From an uncultured Clostridia bacterium (GTDB taxonomy: Bacteria > Bacillota > Clostridia > Christensenellales > UBA1242), in NCBI GenBank assembly GCA_947588355.1, contig CANPYI010000003.1:52116-116115 (forward strand): a stretch of DNA of 64,000 nucleotides, read 5' to 3'. The notes under the pieces are model-generated. The model was not told the DNA's origin. It saw only the letters and a program-made list of their open reading frames with translations, and made no database searches. This document shows positions 35,765-44,158 of the stretch, in pieces (position 1 is the first letter of the stretch; each line of letters starts with the position of its first letter). A program made the translations under genes and the position numbers.

Positions 35765-37133
35765 TCACCTGCCCTCCTTCGACCACAATTTCGCCGTCTT
35801 TGGCCTTTCTTTCCTGTTTTGGAAGATGCAAAGGTTTTGCCTTGACACTATTGAAAGGAAGATACCATTTCACGAAAAATCTCAACACAACAAGGTTCAT
35901 GAACATTGAAAGCAAAATACCAATCAAAAGTGTTATGGCAAAGCCTTGAATAGAAGCCGTTCCCAAGATATAAAGCACAACTGCTGTGATAATTGTGGTG
36001 ATGTTGCTGTCAAAAATAGGCCAAAATGCACGTTTGAAGCCACCCTTAACAGAAAGTGGAAGTTTTTTGCCCGATTTCCATTCTTCACGAACGCGTTCAA
36101 AGATAATCACAGTTCCGTCAACTGCCATTCCAATAGACAAAACAATTCCGGCAAGGCCTGGCAATGTGAGTTGCACAAAACTGATTGCCTGAAGGAAGAA
36201 GATCATCAGAATAAGATAAATCACCAATGCAAAGGATGCCAAAAGACCAAAGTCGCCATATCTCCACCACATAATAAACATCACAACAATCAAACCAACA
36301 AATCCACCAATCAAGCAATACTTCAGTGCGTCTGCTCCAAGCGTTGCGGATATGACGGTGCTTTCCACAAGCGAAAGTTTGACATTAAATGTTCCGCTCA
36401 TGATCTGCAAAGCGTAGTCTCTTGCGCTGTCTGCATCAAAGTCACCCGATATAAAAGTTGAGCCACCAGTGATTGTCTCTTTACAAGTGAGAGTGAGTTG
36501 TCTGGTGCTGTCGTCACCTATTTCGCCGATATAAACATGTATTGTTTGATCGCCTTCTGAGGAAGACTCGAATCGAGTCAATTCCGTAAACTTGTCTCGT
36601 CCCTCATTAGTAAAATTGACAGCAACGCCATATTCCTCGTTTTGCACGGAAACGCCAACGTCGTCAATATCTGTTCCTTTGATATAAACAGTGTCTGACT
36701 TTTCAAGTTCTTCCATGCTTTCATATGTTTCTGTGGTCATATAAAGCGGCGTTGGTGTGCCGATCAAATCAAAAATTTCTTCACTGTCTGTCACAGACGG
36801 CACTTCAATAATAATTCTTCTTGAGCCTTGTCTTTGGATATTCACTTCTGAATAGGATTGTCCAATCACTGACTGCAAGCGTTGACGTGTGGCATCAATC
36901 GCTTTGTTTAAATCCTGATTTTCACTTCCGGTCGGCAAAGAACAATCGTAAACAACAGAAATACCTCCGGCCAAATCTAGCCCGAGTGAGATTGAATTTG
37001 CAAAGCCATTGTATGTTTGTTTTGTGAAAGGAATGTCAAAACCACCAATCGTCAAAACAATTCCAATGATTGTCAAAATCACAACTGCAACAAAGTTGAG
37101 AATGGAATTTCGTTTGCTTTTGCTTTTAGCCAT
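35757..37133 (-). CDS. secD: Protein translocase subunit SecD
   Basis: A 458-residue partner of SecF. It shows the GLDLAGGISVVY signature after the first membrane segment, a reduced P1 periplasmic domain compared with Gram-negative SecD, and the C-terminal membrane part with LPGLAGIVLSIGMAVDGTVIIFERVREE. Start at 37133 follows the operon promoter (TTGACA, 17 bp, TATACT). Overlap with secF shows they are translated together. Confidence 0.95.
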   Translation of the reverse strand: MAKSKSKRNSILNFVAVVILTIIGIVLTIGGFDIPFTKQTYNGFANSISLGLDLAGGISVVYDCSLPTGSENQDLNKAIDATRQRLQSVIGQSYSEVNIQRQGSRRIIIEVPSVTDSEEIFDLIGTPTPLYMTTETYESMEELEKSDTVYIKGTDIDDVGVSVQNEEYGVAVNFTNEGRDKFTELTRFESSSEGDQTIHVYIGEIGDDSTRQLTLTCKETITGGSTFISGDFDADSARDYALQIMSGTFNVKLSLVESTVISATLGADALKYCLIGGFVGLIVVMFIMWWRYGDFGLLASFALVIYLILMIFFLQAISFVQLTLPGLAGIVLSIGMAVDGTVIIFERVREEWKSGKKLPLSVKGGFKRAFWPIFDSNITTIITAVVLYILGTASIQGFAITLLIGILLSMFMNLVVLRFFVKWYLPFNSVKAKPLHLPKQERKAKDGEIVVEGGQVNG

Positions 37134-37173
37134 CGTGTCCCCTTAAATATTATTGTCAGTAAAAACTTTTTTG

Positions 37174-37202
37174 AGTATACAACATTACGGGGTAATTGTC
37201 AA
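37174..37202 (-). promoter_or_regulatory. Promoter of secD-secF
   Basis: Minus strand: -35 TTGACA (37197-37202), 17-bp spacer, -10 TATACT (37174-37179). It sits just after the stop of the TIGR04086-like gene. Confidence 0.8.
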
Positions 37203-37210
37203 TCAAAAAC

Positions 37211-37630
37211 TTAACTTTTTTTCAAATTGACACAAATAATGCCACATATTGCTCCGATAACACAACCGAAAATAATATCATTGACAAGTGTTCGGTCAAA
37301 AACAAAAACCCCGCTCAAGATTGAAAACACCAAAAATGCCAAAACAGTAAACAAAAAGCCAATCAAAAGTCCTGACAAAAGCCCCATAGATTTGTGTTTT
37401 TTCATACCAATAAACACGCCAAAAAAGATGGAAACACCCTTTATCACTTGATTTACAGGTGCAATGACCGTGTCCGGAATAGATGTAAAACGCAACACAA
37501 ATGCAAAAATCAAAATTCCAAGAAGTGCCACAAAAAGCCCCGCAACAACACCTTTCACAAGCGCAAGAAAAAGCCCTTTACTCCCCTGACTGTTGTCAAT
37601 TTTTTCGGTTTTCAATGCTTTCACTTTCAT
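37211..37630 (-). CDS. TIGR04086-family membrane protein
   Basis: A 139-residue protein with four predicted membrane segments (about 22-48, 60-77, 82-108, 118-135), including GVVAGLFVALLGILIFAFVLRFTS and GVSIFFGVFIGMKKHKSMGLLSGLLIG. This organisation matches the TIGR04086 family, which in Clostridia often lies next to secD, yajC or tgt. Function is unknown. It is directly upstream of secDF in the same direction but has a secD promoter between them. Confidence 0.7.
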   Translation of the reverse strand: MKVKALKTEKIDNSQGSKGLFLALVKGVVAGLFVALLGILIFAFVLRFTSIPDTVIAPVNQVIKGVSIFFGVFIGMKKHKSMGLLSGLLIGFLFTVLAFLVFSILSGVFVFDRTLVNDIIFGCVIGAICGIICVNLKKS

Positions 37631-37748
37631 TATTGCCCACCCCCATCAAAATAAACAAAATTCTATAATAAATATATGGACATGGCATATCAAAAAGAAC
37701 AAAAAACAAATGTAATTTCATCTTTCTTAAAATCAAATTTCAAAGCAA

Positions 37749-37778
37749 TAAAAAATGCGAATATCCAAGTATTCGCAT
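37749..37778 (-). terminator. Terminator after inorganic pyrophosphatase
   Basis: Minus strand: 9-bp perfect stem (ATGCGAATA with TATTCGCAT), 6-nt loop, followed by six T. It lies 38 bases past the stop. Confidence 0.85.
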
Positions 37779-37815
37779 ATAAAGTTTTATATCGTTTAAA
37801 ATTATCAAAAAACTT

Positions 37816-38184
37816 TTATTTTCCTAAAACAGTCTTTTTTGAATTGCATCTAATTATTTCAGATTCAAAATATTGTTCCTGAAATTCAGTCAAAGCACGA
37901 ATCTGCTCATCAGTGTAGTTGCGACCCTCTTTCATCACAACAAGTTTGTCATCGTTGTCATTAAGCCTGTGAATTATTGCAACAACTTTGCCCGTAAATT
38001 CCTCAAGAGGCTCATGTTCTCCCAAAACATAGGCATCAAGTTCCTCCCCGTCACCAGAAATCGTGTCAGGCACATAACCATAATTAACTGGATAAACAAA
38101 GCCATGTTTTGGATGCTTTGTGCCCAACGGCCTGTCCATTTTCACCGTCACAATTTTGTTTAAATAATCCTTATTTGAATTCAT
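37816..38184 (-). CDS. Short inorganic pyrophosphatase
   Basis: A 122-residue protein of the short soluble pyrophosphatase-like form seen in Clostridia. It shows KMDRPLGTKHPKHGFVYPVNYGYVPDTISGDGEELDAYVLG, corresponding to the YPVNYGYIP and DGDxxD parts of family I enzymes, and VVAIIHRLNDNDDKLVV. It should hydrolyse pyrophosphate, although full-length family I enzymes are about 170 residues. Start at 38184 is supported by GGAGG at six bases; an in-frame ATG at 38196 lies further from a site. Confidence 0.82.
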   Translation of the reverse strand: MNSNKDYLNKIVTVKMDRPLGTKHPKHGFVYPVNYGYVPDTISGDGEELDAYVLGEHEPLEEFTGKVVAIIHRLNDNDDKLVVMKEGRNYTDEQIRALTEFQEQYFESEIIRCNSKKTVLGK

Positions 38185-38308
38185 TTTTTCCTCCAAAAAT
38201 CTTATACAACTCGCAAAAGGTCACAATGCAATTTAACCAAAAAACCAAAAATTAGCGTCAAAGTGATACCTTTCACTGCAAGCAAAAATGAGGCAACAAC
38301 AAATTTTT

Positions 38309-38394
38309 TGGTGCGAGTGGAGGGAGTCGAACCCTCACGGACTTTCATCCTCGGGATTTTAAGTCCCGTGCGTCTACCATTCCGCCACACTCGC
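38309..38394 (-). tRNA. tRNA-Leu (TAA)
   Basis: Full cloverleaf on the minus strand: acceptor GCGAGTG paired with CACTCGC, anticodon loop CTTAAAA (anticodon TAA), long variable arm typical of Leu, T-loop GGTTCGACTCC, and an encoded CCA end (38309-38311). Confidence 0.95.
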
Positions 38395-38404
38395 GTTTCG
38401 CAAT

Positions 38405-38440
38405 CTGCACTTCTGCTCATTTTTGACTTTGTCAAAAAGT
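38405..38440. repeat. tRNA-spacer repeat A, copy 1
   Basis: CTGC-C-CTGCTCATTTTTG... unit found three times in the tRNA cluster (also 38596-38632 and 38910-38951). It lies directly before the tRNA-Leu 5' end. Confidence 0.7.
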
Positions 38441-38479
38441 ATCGCCCTATCGCTTGACTGCTCAACTTTGCGCCGATTG

Positions 38480-38504
38480 AAAACCGCACTTCGTTGGCGG
38501 TTTT
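38480..38504. other. Hairpin in tRNA spacer
   Basis: An 8-bp perfect stem (AAAACCGC with GCGGTTTT) with a 9-nt loop, between two spacer repeats. It could be a terminator or a processing signal. Confidence 0.5.
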
Positions 38505-38539
38505 GCGCAATCGCTTTTTTTGTTTTGTTCAGATTGTTA

Positions 38540-38590
38540 CGCTTGTTTGCTCCTTTTCCCCAAAACGTCTCGCGTTTTCGGGAGCCCTTG
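38540..38590. repeat. tRNA-spacer repeat B, copy 1
   Basis: A 51-base unit (CGCTTGTTTGCTCC...GGGAGCCCTTG) repeated at 38961-39012 with about three differences. Confidence 0.75.
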
Positions 38591-38595
38591 GACTG

Positions 38596-38632
38596 TCTGC
38601 ACTCCTGCTCATTTTTGACTTTGACAAAAGTT
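38596..38632. repeat. tRNA-spacer repeat A, copy 2
   Basis: Second copy of the CTGCACTYCTGCTCATTTTTG unit. Confidence 0.7.
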
Positions 38633-38644
38633 TAGCCTTATTTT

Positions 38645-38676
38645 AAATTTCCCCAAAGCAACCTTTGGGGAAATTT
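38645..38676 (-). terminator. Hairpin abutting tRNA-Cys 3' end
   Basis: A 14-bp perfect stem (AAATTTCCCCAAAG with its complement) with a 4-nt loop, touching the last base of the tRNA-Cys CCA. It lacks a long T run, so it could be a terminator or a tRNA-processing structure. Confidence 0.6.
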
Positions 38677-38750
38677 GGAGGTACCACCCGGATTTGAACC
38701 GGGGAATAAAGGTTTTGCAGACCTTTGCCTTACCACTTGGCGATGGTACC
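38676..38750 (-). tRNA. tRNA-Cys (GCA)
   Basis: Minus-strand cloverleaf: acceptor GGTACCA paired with TGGTACC, anticodon loop CTGCAAA (anticodon GCA), T-loop GGTTCAAATCC, U73 discriminator and encoded CCA (38676-38678), as expected for tRNA-Cys. Confidence 0.93.
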
Positions 38751-38833
38751 GTGCTGAAAACATAAAAAATATACCATATCTATTTTTATTTGTCAATTTA
38801 TTTTTATGAAAAAACTTTTAAATCTGCAACCTT

Positions 38834-38899
38834 AACAAAAAAGACTTGGTTTTCACCAAGTCTCATTCTGAAGCGGAAGACGGGAATCGGACCCGCGAC
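38834..38899 (-). pseudogene. Decayed 3' half of tRNA-Gly with its terminator (repeat C, copy 1)
   Basis: A 66-base block with 63 identical bases to 39032-39097. On the minus strand it reads as the T-arm and 3' acceptor strand of tRNA-Gly plus the following terminator hairpin (38842-38863, AGACTTGG with CCAAGTCT). The CCA is changed to TCA, and the 5' half of the tRNA is absent. So it is a nonfunctional tRNA remnant, probably from an old tandem duplication. Confidence 0.8.
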
Positions 38900-38909
38900 T
38901 ACGTCGCAA

Positions 38910-38951
38910 ACTGCGCTTTTGCTCATTTTTGCCACAAAGTGTCAAAAAGTT
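38910..38951. repeat. tRNA-spacer repeat A, copy 3
   Basis: Third, longer copy of the CTGC-CTTTTGCTCATTTTTG unit, directly next to the tRNA-Gly remnant. Confidence 0.7.
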
Positions 38952-38960
38952 TCGCTCTTT

Positions 38961-39012
38961 CGCTTGTTTGCTCCTTTTTCCCTAAAACGTCTCGCGTTTT
39001 CGGGAACCCTTG
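38961..39012. repeat. tRNA-spacer repeat B, copy 2
   Basis: Second copy of the CGCTTGTTTGCTCC...CCCTTG unit. Confidence 0.75.
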
Positions 39013-39039
39013 TTTTCGGCAGAGGTCGCTCAACAAAAA

Positions 39040-39061
39040 AGACTTGGTTTTCACCAAGTCT
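39040..39061 (-). terminator. Terminator of tRNA-Gly
   Basis: Minus strand: 8-bp perfect stem (AGACTTGG with CCAAGTCT), loop TGAAAA, followed by a run of six T (39039-39034). Confidence 0.85.
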
Positions 39062-39066
39062 CGTAC

Positions 39067-39141
39067 TGGAGCGGAAGACGGGAATCGGACCCGCGACCTC
39101 TGCCTTGGCAAGGCAGCGCTATACCGCTAAGCCACTTCCGC
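39067..39141 (-). tRNA. tRNA-Gly (GCC)
   Basis: Minus-strand cloverleaf: acceptor GCGGAAG paired with CTTCCGC, anticodon loop TTGCCAA (anticodon GCC), T-loop GGTCCGATTCC, encoded CCA (39067-39069). A 12-bp segment of this tRNA (39093-39104) occurs inverted at 39018-39029. Confidence 0.95.
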
Positions 39142-39248
39142 ACACTAATTTTTTATGCTTACATTCTTGCAAATGCTCTTTAAATATATCAGATAAAACA
39201 TAAAAAATCAAGTGTTTTGTGCAATTTTCTCAAAAAATTTTGTTAAAT

Positions 39249-40550
39249 CTAGGCATCATCTTCGGTATCTTCTATCCCAAGAACACCCGAAGCAACTTTG
39301 CTGTCCAATCTGTCCACCGAACGCAACTTGCTGGCAATAAGCCTACTGCGTGTGCCGACAAGACTGTCAAAGTCCTTGCTGGTTTTTTCAAACTGACCGC
39401 GGATTTTTTCCACAATTGTGTTGAATTTTTCGAACTCAGTTCGCACAGCACCCAAAATTTTCCAGACCTCGCCCGATTTCTTTTGAATGGCAAGGGTTTT
39501 GAAGCCCATTTGCAGACTGTTGAGAAGTGCGCTCATGGTTGTCGGCCCGGCAATAGTCACGTTGTAATTGTTTTGCAGTTCCTCAATAAGCCCCATTTTG
39601 GAAACTTCGCTGTAAAGCCCCTCAATTGGCAAAAACATAATGGCAAAGTTTGTCGATTTTGGCGGACAGATATATTTTGTTTTGATGTCTCGCGCCATGC
39701 TCTTTATTTTGGCTTTAAGTTGTTCTTTTTTCTGTTTGACGGTTTCAAAATCATTACTTTCATATGCGTTCTGCAAATCGCTGTACACCGTGTAAGGAAA
39801 TTTGCTGTCAACAGGCAGATACACAAATTCGCCGTCATTTTGACCCGGCAGTTTGATGGCAAATTCAACAGGCTCTTTCCCATCGCCCGTCACAAAGTTT
39901 GTTTCGTATTGGTCCTTAGTCAAAATTTGCTCAATAATTGCACCAAGTTGAATTTCTCCAAACACGCCCGTCGTTTTGACATTAGAGAGCATTTTGGTCA
40001 AACTGCCGACATCTGAAGCGATATTTTGCATTTCGCCAAGACTTTTGTAAACACTTTCAAGTTGATTTGAAAGCACCTTAAAACTCTGTTCAAAACGTTC
40101 ATTTATGGTCTTTGACAGTTTTTCATCAACAGTTTCACGCATTTTGTCAAGTTGCTTTGCGTTGTCTTCTTGCAAACTTCGCAAATGCCTTTCATTTGAA
40201 AGGCGAATCGCCTCCAACTTTTCTTCCTGCATCTTGCTTATACTTTGCATGCGTTCATCAAGTTGTTTTGTAATTTCAAGCACGCGTTTTTCCAGCGCCT
40301 GTGAATTGTCTGTCAAATTTTCCTGAAAAATCTTTATGTTTGAAAGCAACGCATCGTTGTTTGCACGTTGCACTTCAGACAAACTTTTGCTGAAAAAATC
40401 CACGCTTGCATTAAAACTTTTTGTCAAATCATGTTTGTCCCGTTCTGTGATTGAAGTACTCCCCTTAGAAAACCTTATCGCCACAAAAATTGCCACAAAG
40501 TTGAGTGCTATACAAATGCCAAGCAAAACATACACAACAATCAAATTCAT
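39249..40550 (-). CDS. rmuC: RmuC-family protein
   Basis: A 433-residue protein with one N-terminal membrane segment (about 4-26), a long coiled coil (about 35-190), and the RmuC nuclease-like core (GVFGEIQLGAIIEQIL, VYLPVDSKFPYTVYSDLQNA, KYICPPKSTNFAIMFLPIEGLYSEV, TIAGPTTMSALLNSLQMGF). RmuC limits recombination at inverted repeats. Start at 40550 has GGAAGGTGAG upstream. It ends in a short acidic tail. A complete, ordinary member. Confidence 0.93.
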   Translation of the reverse strand: MNLIVVYVLLGICIALNFVAIFVAIRFSKGSTSITERDKHDLTKSFNASVDFFSKSLSEVQRANNDALLSNIKIFQENLTDNSQALEKRVLEITKQLDERMQSISKMQEEKLEAIRLSNERHLRSLQEDNAKQLDKMRETVDEKLSKTINERFEQSFKVLSNQLESVYKSLGEMQNIASDVGSLTKMLSNVKTTGVFGEIQLGAIIEQILTKDQYETNFVTGDGKEPVEFAIKLPGQNDGEFVYLPVDSKFPYTVYSDLQNAYESNDFETVKQKKEQLKAKIKSMARDIKTKYICPPKSTNFAIMFLPIEGLYSEVSKMGLIEELQNNYNVTIAGPTTMSALLNSLQMGFKTLAIQKKSGEVWKILGAVRTEFEKFNTIVEKIRGQFEKTSKDFDSLVGTRSRLIASKLRSVDRLDSKVASGVLGIEDTEDDA

Positions 40551-40620
40551 TTCTCACCTTCCAAAATTTATACAGATTTATTTTATCATATAACAGCAAA
40601 AAAGAAAAAACAAATAACAA

Positions 40621-40644
40621 AAAAACTGGCAAAAGCCAGTTTTT
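40621..40644 (-). terminator. Terminator after the DUF4097-like gene
   Basis: 10-bp stem (AAAAACTGGC with GCCAGTTTTT), loop of four bases, directly after the stop codon on the minus strand. Confidence 0.8.
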
Positions 40645-40645
40645 G

Positions 40646-42169
40646 CTATGCAACGTTGAATTCTATATCGCCGTTTGAAGTGATTGTTACATCTCCATCC
40701 GAGCTGCCTGCACCATTCACTACAAGTGGATTTTTGTTGTGATTTTCAATCATTTCGTTGCCAATATTTATGTGAAGTTTTGAGTCATCAACATCAATCA
40801 GCGTGTGTTCTTCGTCATTCTTGTACATTTGAGCCGTAAATTTTGCCGAACTTGTGACATTGATTGTTGCTTTTCCGGTGTTTGTTGTTACCGTTACGCC
40901 AGAAACTTGTTTTGACTCACCACTAAGTTTTTTAGGAACGCTGCCAAGGAATGTCAATTTCACTTGACCAGAGTTGTTTGCAACGTACACTCCAACGCAT
41001 CTGTCTGCAAAGGTCAAATCCACTTTCAAATTGTTTTTGCTTTCAACATTGGCTGTGCCAGAAATTTCTTCAATATGCAAATTTCCTTTGTCGGCAAACA
41101 CTGTAACATTTCCACCAACCTTTTTTATCTTCATGTCAGGTTCACCACCTTTGTCCGGGCGCACTGCCAAATAAAAGTCTCCACTTATATAATCCACCGT
41201 GATATTTGGCGAAATCAAGGTGTCAGAACTGTTGAAGGTCAAATTGCCATAAATTTTGCCAAACAAAAAGTTCCCTTCAACGCAGTTTGCACAAACAAGT
41301 TCTGAATCTTTACCTGAACCCAAATCAACATAGTCCAAAACAACATTTCCTTTTTTGTTTGTCAAGGTTATTTTGTGATTTTGAGCAACCAAAGCCCCGA
41401 TAGAAATCAGTCCCCTGCCTTCCACAACAAATGTGGCGTCACAACCAAGTTTGAGGCCTTTTGTTTTTGTTGTGCCACTGCTTGTTTGAATATCAATTTC
41501 TTTGCCCGAAGTAATTTTTCCTGAGTCGGTTGTAAGTGAAATTTGTTCAAGTTGAGTGGTGTCAAACAGATTAGTCAAAGAAATATCTCCACTTTCAGTT
41601 TCCACCTTCAAACCTTTCAATTTGACATTTTCTGGATTGTTTCCATACACGCCGCCAATTTCAACGTTGCCTTCTTTTGTTTTTATATCCAGATTGATAT
41701 TAGCAAAATCAACCTTTCTGTCAATGCAAGCATGAATAACAACTTCAATATCTTTGCTGAAAAATAAAAACCCAGATGGTTCTGTGATGTCAATGGTCAA
41801 TATGCCGTTTTGATATGAAACCTCGCAATCAAATTTAACTGCTTCTGAAGCGGCAGTGAAGCCTTTTGAGTTGTTGACGATATAGATGGCATCTTTTCCC
41901 ATGTCGGGATTGTTGTTGCGTTCCAGCGTCACATTTGCATACGATTTGCATTCTACTTTGATCTCATTGATTTCCGACCAGTTTAACTGTTCGCCAGAAA
42001 CCGAGTCAATAATCATACGTTCATTGCTAGAAAAATACTGCATCCAAAGCACACTTTTGCCCGGATTGAAAATCATAATCACCAAGCATATGCAAAAAAT
42101 GGTGATAAGCAGCAATACAAACAGTCCAAAATAGAAGAAAAATCCTTTTCTAATTCCACCTTGTGCCAT
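40646..42169 (-). CDS. Membrane-anchored DUF4097-like beta-helix protein
   Basis: A 507-residue protein with one membrane segment (about 9-35) and a large extracellular or periplasm-facing region of repeated beta strands. The repeats (IKTKEGNVEIGG, VETESGDISLTN, LTTDSGKITSG, VTTNTGKATINVTS, ADKGNLHIEEI) match the T.sGdi.i pattern of DUF4097/adhesin-like proteins that fold into a beta helix. Function in this family is unclear. Start at 42169 has AAAGGAGA. The gene has its own promoter (TTGACT, 17 bp, TATAAT at 42192-42220), right after alaS. Confidence 0.75.
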   Translation of the reverse strand: MAQGGIRKGFFFYFGLFVLLLITIFCICLVIMIFNPGKSVLWMQYFSSNERMIIDSVSGEQLNWSEINEIKVECKSYANVTLERNNNPDMGKDAIYIVNNSKGFTAASEAVKFDCEVSYQNGILTIDITEPSGFLFFSKDIEVVIHACIDRKVDFANINLDIKTKEGNVEIGGVYGNNPENVKLKGLKVETESGDISLTNLFDTTQLEQISLTTDSGKITSGKEIDIQTSSGTTKTKGLKLGCDATFVVEGRGLISIGALVAQNHKITLTNKKGNVVLDYVDLGSGKDSELVCANCVEGNFLFGKIYGNLTFNSSDTLISPNITVDYISGDFYLAVRPDKGGEPDMKIKKVGGNVTVFADKGNLHIEEISGTANVESKNNLKVDLTFADRCVGVYVANNSGQVKLTFLGSVPKKLSGESKQVSGVTVTTNTGKATINVTSSAKFTAQMYKNDEEHTLIDVDDSKLHINIGNEMIENHNKNPLVVNGAGSSDGDVTITSNGDIEFNVA

Positions 42170-42191
42170 ACAATCTCCTTTAAACAAATCT

Positions 42192-42220
42192 ATTATATCA
42201 CAAATATTTCAAAAAGTCAA
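42192..42220 (-). promoter_or_regulatory. Promoter of DUF4097-like gene
   Basis: Minus strand: -35 TTGACT (42215-42220), 17-bp spacer, perfect -10 TATAAT (42192-42197). Confidence 0.75.
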
Positions 42221-42221
42221 A

Positions 42222-44039
42222 TCAGTCCAAGATGGCTTTAATTCGGCGAATTCCCGCCGATGAACTTTCCTCTTTAACAATTTTCAAATGGTGTAAATCC
42301 CGTGTATTTTTTGCATGAGGGCCACCGCAAATTTCTTTTGAAACATTGCCAATTGTGTACACCTTCACAATTTCGCCATATTTGCTTTCAAAAACACCAA
42401 CTGCGCCGCTTGATTTGGCATCCTTTACACTCATTTCGTCACAAGTGACGTCAATTTCTTTGGCAATAGCATCATTTACAAACTTTTCAAGGTCAACAAG
42501 TTCTTCTGGTGTCATTTTATGGTCAAGATTAAAGTCAATTCTAAGTCTTTCAGGTGTGATATTTGAGCCCTTTTGCATAACTTGTGGGCCAAACATTTTT
42601 CTTAGACCTGCCATAATAAGATGAGTTGCTGTGTGAAGTTTTGCACTCTCATAACTGCTGTCGGCAAGCCCGCCCTTGAATGTTCCTGCAGAAGCCGTTC
42701 GGCTTTTTTCCTGATGTTCCTCAAATGCTGCCTTAAATCCCGCCTCGTCAACGTCATAGCCTCTTTCCAGTGCAAGTTCTTTTGTCAATTCAAAAGGGAA
42801 GCCAAAAGTGTCATACAATCTAAAGCATGCCTTTCCAGAAATAATATTCTCCACTTTTTCGCCACTTTGTGCGGCAAATTGTTTGTGACGCTCTATGCCA
42901 AAAAGCACCTTTTCAAATTCCTTGTGACCCTCTTCAAGTGCTTTTGAAAACTTTTCGACCTCTTTTGAAAGTTCATCTTTGACAAATTGTCTGTTTTTGG
43001 CTATATCCGAGTAGTCCTTTCCATGCTTGTCAACATATATGTCAACGATATCTTCAAAAAACTTGGTGTCAAAGCCGATGTTTCGTGCGCAATTGACTGC
43101 ACGTCGGACCAGCCTGCGCAAAATGTAGCCTTGACCAATGTTTGACGGCACAACACCACGTGCGTCACCCAGAATAAACATAGCAGTTCGCAAATGGTCA
43201 GTTATGATTCGAAATGCACGTTTAGTGCTTTCACTCTCTTGATATTTATGCTCTGATTTGGTGTTTATAAAATCAATAACCTTTTTGAAAACGCCATAAT
43301 CATACACACTTTTCAAGCCGTTTAAAACAACTGTTGTTCGCTCCAAGCCCATTCCGGTGTCAATGTTTGGATTTGAAAGCGCAACAGCCTTGTCTCCCGC
43401 TTTTTCAACTTTGTATTGCATGAAAACATCGTTCCAAATTTCCAAATATTTTCCACAATTGCAACTTGGAGAGCAGTCTTTTCCGCAAGCATCTTTGCCT
43501 GTGTCAAAAAACATTTCTGTGTCAGGCCCACAAGGTCCAACTCCACCGCCAAGCGCCCACCAATTATCTTCCGTTCCTTGATAGAACACCTTTTCAATGC
43601 CGCATTCTTGCCACGCTTTGAAAGAAACCTCGTCTTTCGGCGCAGTTTCATCGCCTGCAAACACTGTTGTTGCGATTTTTTCTTTTGGAATGCCAAGATA
43701 TTCCTTGCTTGTCAAAAATTCATAAGAAAATTTTATCATTTCCTCTTTTGGACAACTTCCCAAATACCAATTCCCGAGCATTTCGAAAGATGTCAGATGG
43801 CTTTCATCTCCAACAGAGTCTATATCACTTGTACGAATGCAACGCTGAATATCACAAATTTTGTTGCCGGCAGGGTGTTTTGCCCCCAAAAGATAAGGTA
43901 CAAGCGGATGCATACCCGCAGTGGTGAAAAGCACTGTCGGATCATTTTCCGGAATAATAGATGCACTTTCAATTCGCTTGAAGCCATGTTTTTCAAAAAA
44001 CTTAAACCATTTGTCTTTGATTTCGTCGTCGGTTATCAT
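42222..44039 (-). CDS. alaS: Alanyl-tRNA synthetase, short form without C-Ala domain
   Basis: Charges tRNA-Ala. The catalytic class II core is present (FTTAGMHPLVPYLLG, SDIDSVGDESHLTSFEMLGNWYLG, NIDTGMGLERT), as is the editing domain (HTATH, ICGGPHAKNT). A cysteine cluster (CGKDCSPSCNCG) occurs in the core. The protein ends at 605 residues, just after the editing domain, whereas typical bacterial AlaRS has about 875 residues and a C-terminal C-Ala domain for tRNA binding and dimerisation. No C-Ala gene is adjacent. A promoter (TTGTAT, 17 bp, TATAAT) precedes it; no T-box is visible. Confidence 0.9.
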   Translation of the reverse strand: MITDDEIKDKWFKFFEKHGFKRIESASIIPENDPTVLFTTAGMHPLVPYLLGAKHPAGNKICDIQRCIRTSDIDSVGDESHLTSFEMLGNWYLGSCPKEEMIKFSYEFLTSKEYLGIPKEKIATTVFAGDETAPKDEVSFKAWQECGIEKVFYQGTEDNWWALGGGVGPCGPDTEMFFDTGKDACGKDCSPSCNCGKYLEIWNDVFMQYKVEKAGDKAVALSNPNIDTGMGLERTTVVLNGLKSVYDYGVFKKVIDFINTKSEHKYQESESTKRAFRIITDHLRTAMFILGDARGVVPSNIGQGYILRRLVRRAVNCARNIGFDTKFFEDIVDIYVDKHGKDYSDIAKNRQFVKDELSKEVEKFSKALEEGHKEFEKVLFGIERHKQFAAQSGEKVENIISGKACFRLYDTFGFPFELTKELALERGYDVDEAGFKAAFEEHQEKSRTASAGTFKGGLADSSYESAKLHTATHLIMAGLRKMFGPQVMQKGSNITPERLRIDFNLDHKMTPEELVDLEKFVNDAIAKEIDVTCDEMSVKDAKSSGAVGVFESKYGEIVKVYTIGNVSKEICGGPHAKNTRDLHHLKIVKEESSSAGIRRIKAILD

Positions 44040-44116
44040 AAAAAAACTCCCATAAAAACTTTGTGGTAATTATAGCAAAAATTAAAGCAAAATACAAGAA
44101 AAAAACAAGTGAAAAC

Positions 44117-44150
44117 AAAAAAGAAGAACTTTTGTTTGTTCTTCTTTTTA
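44117..44150. terminator. Terminator between alaS promoter and U32 gene
   Basis: 12-bp stem (AAAAAGAAGAAC with GTTCTTCTTTTT), 8-nt loop, flanked by A and T runs; it ends the minus-strand U32 unit. Confidence 0.82.
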
Positions 44151-44158
44151 AAAAAATG

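Noticed and set aside
37676..37882. 68-residue plus-strand frame downstream of the pyrophosphatase
   Set aside because: It overlaps the end of the pyrophosphatase gene and its terminator; no ribosome site.
38423..38635. 70-residue plus-strand frame in the tRNA spacer
   Set aside because: Made of the spacer repeats A and B and the hairpin; no start signal or protein-like composition.
38790..39203. 137-residue plus-strand open frame across the tRNA-Gly cluster
   Set aside because: It runs antisense through tRNA-Gly, its terminators and duplicated spacer units, and its translation repeats only because the DNA repeats; no ribosome site.
44040..44116. T-box or other riboswitch before alaS
   Set aside because: Only about 30 bases of leader remain after the promoter, with no room for a T-box.
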